Of a DNA stretch of 9,956 nt, positions 1-5,111 are shown in pieces. Position numbers and translations under genes: made by a program. Every line of letters starts with the position of its first letter. The first letter of the stretch is position 1. Where the stretch lies: contig JAKALV010000109.1 in assembly GCA_021824055.1 (NCBI GenBank), forward strand, positions 1 to 9,956, read 5' to 3'. The DNA is from Acidobacteriota bacterium. GTDB lineage: Bacteria; Acidobacteriota; Vicinamibacteria; Vicinamibacterales; SCN-69-37. Under the pieces are notes generated by a model that saw only the letters and a program-made list of their open reading frames with translations, was not told the DNA's origin and made no database searches.

Positions 1-123
1 CCCACGCCCGGCACCGGCCGCACCTGTCGCTGCCGCCGCACCCGTCGCGGCCGCGCCTGTCGCCGCCGTTGTTGCGGGTGCGCCGGCTGCCGTCGCGCCT
101 GTCGCCGCCGGACCGGGGCCGGC
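1..123 (-). repeat. Ala/Thr/Gly low-complexity coding segment
   Basis: Residues about 422-462 of the M14 protein consist almost only of Ala, Thr, Gly and Pro, with imperfect repeats of an AATGA-like unit (coding GCGGCGACAGGCGCG variants). It follows the presumed catalytic Glu415 at once and continues to the window edge. It may be a flexible linker or a second slippage-prone insert. Its true extent cannot be seen. Confidence 0.75.
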
Positions 124-1386
124 GTCACGGCCGCTCTGGGTCTCGTACATCTTCATCATGCCGTTGTGGTTGTAGGCCACCGATCCGAGATAGCCCGGAG
201 ACCAGCCGTCCATGAACGCGTGCGTGTAGACGCCCGGCATGCCCCACTTGGCCATCTGCGCCATTTCGAAGTTCGAGAACCACGGCAGCTCGGAGAAGAG
301 CAGCGGATCGAGGTTCGGGTTCTGGGGCGGCCCGCCACTGTAGGTGTACATGAGCGCGAGCGATTCGTGCAGGTCGTGCATGATCGGCGGATGCGCGGTG
401 TAGTACCAGTCCGTCAACGCGCGCATCTGCATTTGCGACAGATTGATGTCGCGGTTGTTGTCGTGGAACACGTACTTGCCCCAGTACGGCAGCTGTCCGA
501 TCGCGCTGCCGCCGCGCCCGCCGGCGCGGCCGCCAGCCACAACGGCACCTGCGCCACCCGCACCACCTGCGCCACCTGCGCCACCTGCACCACCTGCACC
601 ACCTGCGCCACCTGCGCCACCTGCGCCACCTGCACCACCTGCACCACCTGCACCACCTGCGCCACCTGCGTTCTCTGCCTCGAGCCCGTAGTAGAACCAG
701 TCCACGTTGCGGTCGCGGCCGTCGGCGTCGGCGACCGGCGTCACCGAGACGTACACGTTGTTGCGAATCTTGGAGATGATCGGCGACGTTTCGGTTGCGA
801 GGCGGTACACGAGCTCCATCAGCATCTCCGATGGACCCGTTTCGCCGCTGTGCAGCCCGCCCATGAGGTGGTAGTGCGGCTTGGTCGCCGAGATCAACGT
901 CTGGATCTGCGCGTCGCTCAGCCCGCGCGGGTCCGCGAGCTTCGCGAGGTTGTCGCGATTCTGCTTGAGCGCTTTCATGTTGGCGTCCGAACTGACCCAC
1001 ACCACGACGAGTTCGCGGCCTTCATCCGACTTGCCGATCGACTCGACCTTCACCCGGCCGGGCAGCGCCTTCTCGAGCGCGCGGTAGTACTTGAGAATGT
1101 CCGCGTAGTAGGTCAGCTTGCGCGGCGCGCCGATGTAATACCCAAGCACGTCCTTCGGGCTGGGCACTCCGGCCACCTTCGGCAGGTGATCGACGAGCGG
1201 GCTGCCCCAGTTGGCCGGCCCCGTCCATTCCTTGTAGGCCTTCGCAAAATCTTCGTCCTGCACCTGCCTGGGATCGCGGGTCTCGGTAATCTGCTGGGCG
1301 GGGGTTCCGACGGTGGCCCAACAAAAAAGTCCTATTCCGGCCAGCACGGTCAGCCAGCGTCGGCGGGTGGATGCGGCGACTTTCAT
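1..1386 (-). CDS. M14 family zinc carboxypeptidase, exported (3' end beyond window)
   Basis: This frame is open for 462 codons from an ATG at 1386 to the left edge, so the C-terminus is missing. Residues 1-32 form a signal peptide (basic MKVAASTRRR, hydrophobic core to about 27, likely cleavage near PAQQ), so the enzyme should act in the periplasm or outside. The M14 (carboxypeptidase A-like) zinc site is visible: H179-S-G-E182 is the HxxE pair and H340 in HDLHES is the likely third ligand. HDNNRDIN precedes it, and E415 in MYETQ is the probable catalytic glutamate. The family removes C-terminal residues from peptides. Oddities are a (Gly-Gly-Ala)13 repeat at residues 241-279, inside the catalytic domain, and an Ala/Thr/Gly-rich run from about 422 to the edge. 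The start is supported by AAGGAG 8 nt upstream. The family call is firm; substrate and total length are unknown. Confidence 0.9.
   Translation of the reverse strand, partial: MKVAASTRRRWLTVLAGIGLFCWATVGTPAQQITETRDPRQVQDEDFAKAYKEWTGPANWGSPLVDHLPKVAGVPSPKDVLGYYIGAPRKLTYYADILKYYRALEKALPGRVKVESIGKSDEGRELVVVWVSSDANMKALKQNRDNLAKLADPRGLSDAQIQTLISATKPHYHLMGGLHSGETGPSEMLMELVYRLATETSPIISKIRNNVYVSVTPVADADGRDRNVDWFYYGLEAENAGGAGGAGGAGGAGGAGGAGGAGGAGGAGGAGGAGGAGGAGAVVAGGRAGGRGGSAIGQLPYWGKYVFHDNNRDINLSQMQMRALTDWYYTAHPPIMHDLHESLALMYTYSGGPPQNPNLDPLLFSELPWFSNFEMAQMAKWGMPGVYTHAFMDGWSPGYLGSVAYNHNGMMKMYETQSGRDAGPGPAATGATAAGAPATTAATGAAATGAAAATGAAGAGRG
550..666 (-). repeat. 9-bp minisatellite coding for (Gly-Gly-Ala)13
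   Basis: Thirteen head-to-tail 9-bp units fill 117 bp within the M14 gene. In the coding sense each unit is GGTGGTGCA or GGTGGCGCA, with one slightly diverged unit (GCGGGTGGC register) at the gene's downstream end. All units keep the reading frame. The two variants occur in short blocks rather than at random, as expected from unit duplication by slippage or unequal exchange. A Gly/Ala/Arg-rich tail (GAVVAGGRAGGRGG) follows before the conserved domain resumes at IGQLPYWGKYVFHDNN. Confidence 0.97.
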
Positions 1387-1394
1387 CGTGTTAA

Positions 1395-1400
1395 CTCCTT
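1395..1400 (-). promoter_or_regulatory. Shine-Dalgarno of the M14 gene
   Basis: AAGGAG on the minus strand lies 8 nt before the ATG at 1386. It is one of the strongest ribosome binding sites in the window and fixes the start of the M14 peptidase. Confidence 0.85.
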
Positions 1401-1410
1401 CATACAGCTA

Positions 1411-1438
1411 GACTTACTGGTCAGTCCGTCCTGGACTG
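1411..1438. promoter_or_regulatory. Overlapping palindromes, candidate repressor operator
   Basis: Two inverted repeats share bases here. ACTGGTCAGT (1416-1425) is a palindrome with ACTG/CAGT arms and sits inside a wider GACT...AGTC pair (1411-1426). CAGTCC (1422-1427) and GGACTG (1433-1438) form a second pair around GTCCT. They lie 11-50 nt upstream of the M14 Shine-Dalgarno, where an operator for the minus-strand gene would be expected. The ACTGRYCAGT core resembles operators of TetR-family repressors, but no regulator gene is in the window. No convincing -35/-10 pair was found for the M14 gene. Confidence 0.35.
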
Positions 1439-1475
1439 TCGGGGGACGCGGTCGGCGGGGTGTCGGCACAAGTGC

Positions 1476-1505
1476 TTGAGATTCAGTCGTATAGCCACAT
1501 AGAAT
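1476..1505 (+). promoter_or_regulatory. Sigma70-type promoter for the DGQHR gene
   Basis: TTGAGA (1476-1481, 5/6 match to TTGACA) and TAGAAT (1500-1505, 5/6 match to TATAAT) are separated by 18 bp. This is the only AT-richer patch in the intergenic region. It predicts a transcript start near 1512 and a leader of about 30 nt to the coding start. Confidence 0.55.
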
Positions 1506-1545
1506 CGCGACGGAACTGAATCGGGGCTGGGGGCCCTGCTTGCCT

Positions 1546-2676
1546 ATGATCAGCGTCGCCGCGCTTCGAATGCAGCAATTTGGGGTGCAATTCTATCAGG
1601 CATCCCTGACCGCGAAAGACATCGATAAGTTGGTTCGCTTTGAAGTGCTCAGCTACGGCGAGCAGACGGCGTCCGGTGTGCGGGGCAACGCCAATCAATC
1701 CAAAGTGCGCTGGGATTTGCTCGAGCGCCGCATCGCGTCGAGCGAGAAAGCGTACCAGCGCCAGATCATCCGCAAGAAGATCGACGAGCTCGTGCAGTAC
1801 TACGAGCAGTGCCGTCAGGCGCGCGATCTGCCGTCGATTCCCGGCGCGGTGATCATCTCGTGCGACGAAACGTTGAAGTTCGAGCCCATCGAGGAGGGCT
1901 CGGCGCTCGGCACGTTGAAAGTCCCGGAGCGCGAGGGCATCCTCCGCGCGATCGACGGGCAGCACCGCCTGCTCGCGCTGCATGCCGGCATGGAGCAGTT
2001 CACGGGTGAGAACTTCACGGTGCCCGCGGTGATCTTCGACCGTTTGCCGGAAGATCACGTCGTGCAGATGTTCGTCACGATCAACGCGAAGCACACGCGG
2101 CTCAACGCCTCGCACCTCGTGTCGCTGTCGGGCCGGCAGTTGTATCGCGACGCCGCGCTCGCGGCCGCGCACGATGTGATCCGCGCGCTCGCCGAGAAGG
2201 AAGATTCGCCGCTCCACGGAGAAATCAAACTGCTCGGCGTGGGCCGCGGACGCGTGGCGCAGGCGCCGCTGGCGCAGGAGCTCAAGAAACTCTTCGCGGC
2301 CGATGCGTTCGGCGAAGGCAAGCGCGGCGACGACTTCCGCGATGACGATGCGAAGAAGTTCTATGTGAACTACTTCAAACAGGTGGCGGTGGTGTTCAGC
2401 GCGGCGTGGAACGGCCGCAAGTACAGCATCCGGTCGGCGAGCGCGCTGCGGGCGTTCATCCGGGTCACGCCGGAAATCGTGCGGCACTTGGATCAGCAGC
2501 ACGCCGATCGCGCCGACTTCCGCGCCATCGGCCGGATCATCGCGCCGTGGGGCCGCCGGATCGGCGATCTCCGCTTTGAAACCGACGGCGCCTGGAAGCG
2601 CACCGGCAGCGGCGTGGATCAGCTGACGAAGGAACTGCGGCTGGCGCTGCAGTATCCCGAAGGGGCCATGGTCTAG
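1546..2676 (+). CDS. DGQHR-domain protein (DndB-like), orphan
   Basis: The product is a 376-aa soluble protein of the DGQHR family, which includes DndB, the regulator associated with DNA phosphorothioation. The signature DGQHR lies at residues 137-141, inside REGILRAIDGQHRLLALHAG. The N-terminal QQFGVQFYQASLTAKDIDKL block and FVTINAKHTRLN (176-187) match the family pattern of an N-terminal strand block and an F-x-x-I-N segment after DGQHR. There is no signal peptide or membrane segment. No dndACDE, 7-deazaguanine or restriction genes are in the window, so its role is unknown; a DNA-related or regulatory function is inference from relatives. Starts at TTG 1540, ATG 1546 and ATG 1570 are all in frame. 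ATG 1546 is chosen for its codon and fit to the promoter, though its Shine-Dalgarno is weak. The gene has its own promoter and terminator, hence is probably monocistronic. Confidence 0.88.
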   Translation: MISVAALRMQQFGVQFYQASLTAKDIDKLVRFEVLSYGEQTASGVRGNANQSKVRWDLLERRIASSEKAYQRQIIRKKIDELVQYYEQCRQARDLPSIPGAVIISCDETLKFEPIEEGSALGTLKVPEREGILRAIDGQHRLLALHAGMEQFTGENFTVPAVIFDRLPEDHVVQMFVTINAKHTRLNASHLVSLSGRQLYRDAALAAAHDVIRALAEKEDSPLHGEIKLLGVGRGRVAQAPLAQELKKLFAADAFGEGKRGDDFRDDDAKKFYVNYFKQVAVVFSAAWNGRKYSIRSASALRAFIRVTPEIVRHLDQQHADRADFRAIGRIIAPWGRRIGDLRFETDGAWKRTGSGVDQLTKELRLALQYPEGAMV

Positions 2677-2720
2677 AACGTACACGCCCCGGCGAAAATG
2701 TAATTGCGCGCACAAATTCG

Positions 2721-2753
2721 ATGGCCGGCGCTGGTGCGCCGGCCATTTCTTTT
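2721..2753 (+). terminator. Rho-independent terminator after the DGQHR gene
   Basis: A perfect 11-bp GC-rich stem (ATGGCCGGCGC / GCGCCGGCCAT) with a 4-nt TGGT loop is followed by TTCTTTT. It lies 44 nt after the DGQHR stop codon and closes that transcription unit. Confidence 0.88.
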
Positions 2754-2815
2754 GAACGAAATCCCATGAGTTTCACGCGCCGCGATCGGGCATGCGATTT
2801 GCGTTCACCTATCGC

Positions 2816-2877
2816 GGGTAACTTGAACGTCCGGGGACACGTGCCCCGGGCTTGCTGGGGAGCCTGGTTGCCCACTT
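2816..2877 (+). ncRNA. Candidate structured small RNA or leader
   Basis: Between two terminators lies a compact stretch that can fold on itself. GGGTAAC (2816-2822) pairs with GTTGCCC (2867-2873) as a 7-bp closing stem with one G-U. Inside it CCGGGG (2831-2836) pairs with CCCCGG (2844-2849) around a 7-nt loop. A rho-independent terminator follows 4 nt after the closing stem. The arrangement suggests the 3' part of a short non-coding transcript, or a leader with an attenuator. No known RNA family was recognised and no good promoter was found in 2754-2815. The 58-nt fold is too short and lacks a T-loop for a tRNA. Confidence 0.3.
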
Positions 2878-2903
2878 AAGGCCCGCATTCGCGGGCCTTT
2901 TTT
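2878..2903 (+). terminator. Rho-independent terminator
   Basis: AAGGCCCGC and GCGGGCCTT form a perfect 9-bp stem with an ATTC loop, followed directly by TTTT (six T in a row counting the stem end). No protein-coding gene ends just upstream, since the DGQHR gene already has its own terminator 150 nt earlier. It therefore most likely ends a small RNA or backs up the first terminator. Confidence 0.8.
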
Positions 2904-2936
2904 CTTGTACCGACACGGACAGCCCCGGACGAGACA

Positions 2937-3094
2937 GGTCCAAAGTCCAAGGTCCAAAGTCCGAGGTCACTTGCTGTCCAAAGTCCAATCAGTCCTTGGT
3001 CCCAAGTCCGGGACCTTGCACGGACCCAGGACTTCGGACCATCTGGACTTTGGACGGAGGCGGACCTTGGACCTTGGACTTTGGACCTTGGACC
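2937..3094. repeat. Palindromic array of 7-bp RGTCCAA repeats
   Basis: The stretch is built of heptamers GTCCAAA/GTCCAAG on the left and their reverse complements (GGACCTT/GGACTTT) on the right. The outer 26-bp arms (2937-2962 and 3062-3087) match at 25 of 26 positions. Nested inside are an exact 12-bp pair GTCCAAAGTCCA (2976-2987) / TGGACTTTGGAC (3044-3055) and an 11/12 pair at 2991-3002 / 3022-3033. The centre near 3011 is itself near-palindromic (CAAGTCC/GGACCTTG). As RNA or single-stranded DNA it could fold into one long interrupted hairpin. It encodes no transposase, and no target-site duplication was evident. It resembles a non-coding interspersed or heptamer (STRR-like) repeat. Confidence 0.88.
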
Positions 3095-3101
3095 CTATAA
3101 T
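3074..3101 (+). promoter_or_regulatory. Putative promoter of the hyuA operon at the repeat edge
   Basis: A perfect TATAAT (3096-3101) starts right after the last heptamer unit. TTGGAC (3074-3079), part of the repeat array, sits 16 bp upstream as a weak -35 (3/6). The predicted transcript start, near 3108, is only about 3 nt before the hyuA ATG. That would give a leaderless or nearly leaderless message, in keeping with the absence of a clear Shine-Dalgarno before hyuA. Confidence 0.45.
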
Positions 3102-3110
3102 TCGCGAGCG

Positions 3111-5111
3111 ATGAGAATCGGCGTTGACACCGGCGGCACCTTCACGGACTTCGTCCGCGTTGACTCGAGAGGCCTGGCCACGCACAAGGTGCGATCGACG
3201 CCCGATGATCCGTCGCGCGCGATCCTCGAGGGCTTGTCGGCGCTCGGCCTCGACATGTCCGGAGGGTCGGCCGCCGCGACGCCTGGGCGCGACGTTGTGG
3301 TCCACGGATCGACGGTGGCGACCAACGCGGTGTTGGAGCGGCGCGGCGCGCGCGTGGCGCTGGTGGCGACCGCAGGATTCGAAGACGTCATCCACATCGG
3401 CCGGCAGACACGGCCGGAGCTCTACAACATCTTCGTCAAGCCGCGCGTGCCGCTCGTGGACCGCGGTCTCGTGTTCGGGGTCCGCGAGCGCCTGGACGCG
3501 AACGGCGCCGTGATCACGCCGCTCGATCCCGCGGAGGTTGACCGGCTGGCGCTCGCCCTCCAATCCGGCGGGGCGGACATCGTCGCCGTGTGTCTGCTGC
3601 ATTCGTACGTGAATCCGGCGCACGAGCAGTTGGTGGCCGCCCGGTTGCGGACGGCGGGCCTCACCGTGTGCACCTCCGCGGAGGTGCTGCCGGAGTATCG
3701 CGAGTTCGAGCGGTGGAGCACGACGGTCGTGAACGCGTACGTCACGCCCTTGATGGATCGCTACCTCGGGCGGCTGCAGGCGGCGCTCGGTCGCGCCGCC
3801 TCGCTGGCCATCATGCAGTCGAACGGCGGCTCGATCAGCGCGGCGGCCGCGCGCGCGCAGGCGGTGCGCACGGTGTTGTCGGGGCCGGCGGCCGGCGTGG
3901 TGGGCGCGCGTGAAGTCGCGGCGGCCGCGGGTTTCCGGCACGTGATCTCGTTCGACATGGGCGGCACGTCCACCGACGTGAGTCTGGTTGACAACAGCAT
4001 TCGCACGACGACCGACGCGCGCGTGGGCGACTTTCCGGTGCGCGTGCCCGTCATCGACATTCACACGGTCGGCGCGGGCGGCGGCTCGATCGCCGCAGTG
4101 GATTCCGGCGGCGCGCTGCGCGTCGGACCGCGGAGCGCCGGCGCCGAGCCGGGGCCGGCCTGCTACGGCAGCGGGACCGACCTGACGGTCACCGACGCGA
4201 ACCTGCTGCTCGGCCGTCTCGATCCCGCGCATTTCTTCGGCGGCCGCATGACGCTGGACCTCGGCCGCTCGGAAGCGGCCGCGGCGCCGGTGGCCGCGCA
4301 GTTGAAGTTGTCGATCGCGGAACTGGCGGAAGGCGTCGTGCGGGTGGCCAACGCCAACATGGAGCGCGCGATCCGGGTGGTGTCGGTGGAGCGCGGTTAC
4401 GATCCCCGCGATTTCTCGTTGCTCGCGTTCGGCGGCGCCGGCGGCATGCACGCGTGCGAGATTGCCGACGCGCTCGAGATGAAGACCGTTATCGTGCCGA
4501 GGCAAGCCGGCGTCCTGTCGGCGCTCGGCATGCTGGTCGCCGACGTGACGCGGGATTATTCGGCGAGCGTGCTGCGGCGCGCGACGGAGTTGTCGGCGAA
4601 GGATTTGGACGCGCGGTATCAGCCGCTGTTGGCGCAGGCCTCCCGGGATCTGGCGGTAGAAGGGTTCTCGGGATCCCGCGCCGTGCGCGCGCGGTGGATC
4701 GATGTGCGGTACGTGGGGCAGTCGTATGAGATCACGCTGCCGTACGCCGCCGGCTATCGCGCCGCGTTCGACCGCCTGCACGGCAAGACGTACGGGTACG
4801 CGAATCCCGATCGTCCGGTGGAGGTGGTCAATATTCGCGTCGTGGCGCACGGCCGCGCGGCCAAGCCGCGGCTGCCGCGCGCGAAGAGTCTCCGGACGAG
4901 CACGCCGAAGCCGCTGGCGATCCGGCGCGCGCGGTTCGACGGCAGGCTGTGGAAGACCGCGACGTACCAGTGGGAGGCACTGGCGGCCGGCGCGCACGCG
5001 CGCGGACCCGCCGTGATCATGGGCGCGGAAGCGACCGCCGTCGTTCCGCCGGGATGGGCGTTTCACGTGGATCGAATGGGGAATGTGATCTGTGCGCATA
5101 CATCCCGTTGA
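3111..5111 (+). CDS. hyuA: Hydantoinase/oxoprolinase family protein, subunit A
   Basis: This 666-aa cytoplasmic protein is the ATP-using subunit of a hydantoinase/oxoprolinase-type enzyme. The family hydrolyses N-methylhydantoin, hydantoins or 5-oxoproline with ATP, and also includes acetone and acetophenone carboxylase subunits. The N-terminus GVDTGGTFTDF (residues 4-14) and FDMGGTSTDV (281-290) are the two phosphate-binding segments of the actin-like ATPase fold. TVGAGGGSIA (319-328), GPRSAGAEPGPACYG (339-353) and GGAGGMHA (441-448) are further conserved blocks. Length is normal for a separate A subunit (about 650-700). The start at 3111 is fixed by the MRIGVDTGGTFTDF N-terminus; the in-frame ATG at 3081 lies within the upstream repeat. 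hyuB overlaps its last 20 nt, so the two are translationally coupled. The substrate cannot be told from sequence alone. Confidence 0.95.
   Translation: MRIGVDTGGTFTDFVRVDSRGLATHKVRSTPDDPSRAILEGLSALGLDMSGGSAAATPGRDVVVHGSTVATNAVLERRGARVALVATAGFEDVIHIGRQTRPELYNIFVKPRVPLVDRGLVFGVRERLDANGAVITPLDPAEVDRLALALQSGGADIVAVCLLHSYVNPAHEQLVAARLRTAGLTVCTSAEVLPEYREFERWSTTVVNAYVTPLMDRYLGRLQAALGRAASLAIMQSNGGSISAAAARAQAVRTVLSGPAAGVVGAREVAAAAGFRHVISFDMGGTSTDVSLVDNSIRTTTDARVGDFPVRVPVIDIHTVGAGGGSIAAVDSGGALRVGPRSAGAEPGPACYGSGTDLTVTDANLLLGRLDPAHFFGGRMTLDLGRSEAAAAPVAAQLKLSIAELAEGVVRVANANMERAIRVVSVERGYDPRDFSLLAFGGAGGMHACEIADALEMKTVIVPRQAGVLSALGMLVADVTRDYSASVLRRATELSAKDLDARYQPLLAQASRDLAVEGFSGSRAVRARWIDVRYVGQSYEITLPYAAGYRAAFDRLHGKTYGYANPDRPVEVVNIRVVAHGRAAKPRLPRAKSLRTSTPKPLAIRRARFDGRLWKTATYQWEALAAGAHARGPAVIMGAEATAVVPPGWAFHVDRMGNVICAHTSR

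Noticed and set aside
166..1479. 437-codon plus-strand ORF rich in Cys/Thr/Ala repeats
   Set aside because: It is antisense to the M14 peptidase, which has a signal peptide, zinc motifs and a strong Shine-Dalgarno. The CATCATCTTC-like run is the GGA minisatellite read on the other strand.
1546..2676. Complete phosphorothioation (Dnd) defence locus
   Set aside because: Only the DGQHR protein is present. The flanking genes are a peptidase and a hydantoinase operon, with no DndA, C, D or E-like proteins in the window.
1483..2715. 410-codon minus-strand ORF
   Set aside because: It is antisense to the DGQHR gene, with Arg/His/Ala-rich composition typical of shadow frames in GC-rich DNA and no recognisable domain.
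2816..2873. tRNA gene
   Set aside because: A 7-bp acceptor-like stem exists, but the enclosed sequence is only 58 nt in total, with no T-arm (GTTCRA) and no cloverleaf.
2937..3094. CRISPR array
   Set aside because: The units are 7 bp, directly adjacent and inverted in the second half. There are no regular spacers of 25-40 bp and no cas genes.
3081..3110. Upstream ATG start for hyuA at 3081
   Set aside because: It would add ten residues encoded by the repeat and the TATAAT box. The family N-terminus MRIGVDTGGTFTDF begins exactly at 3111.
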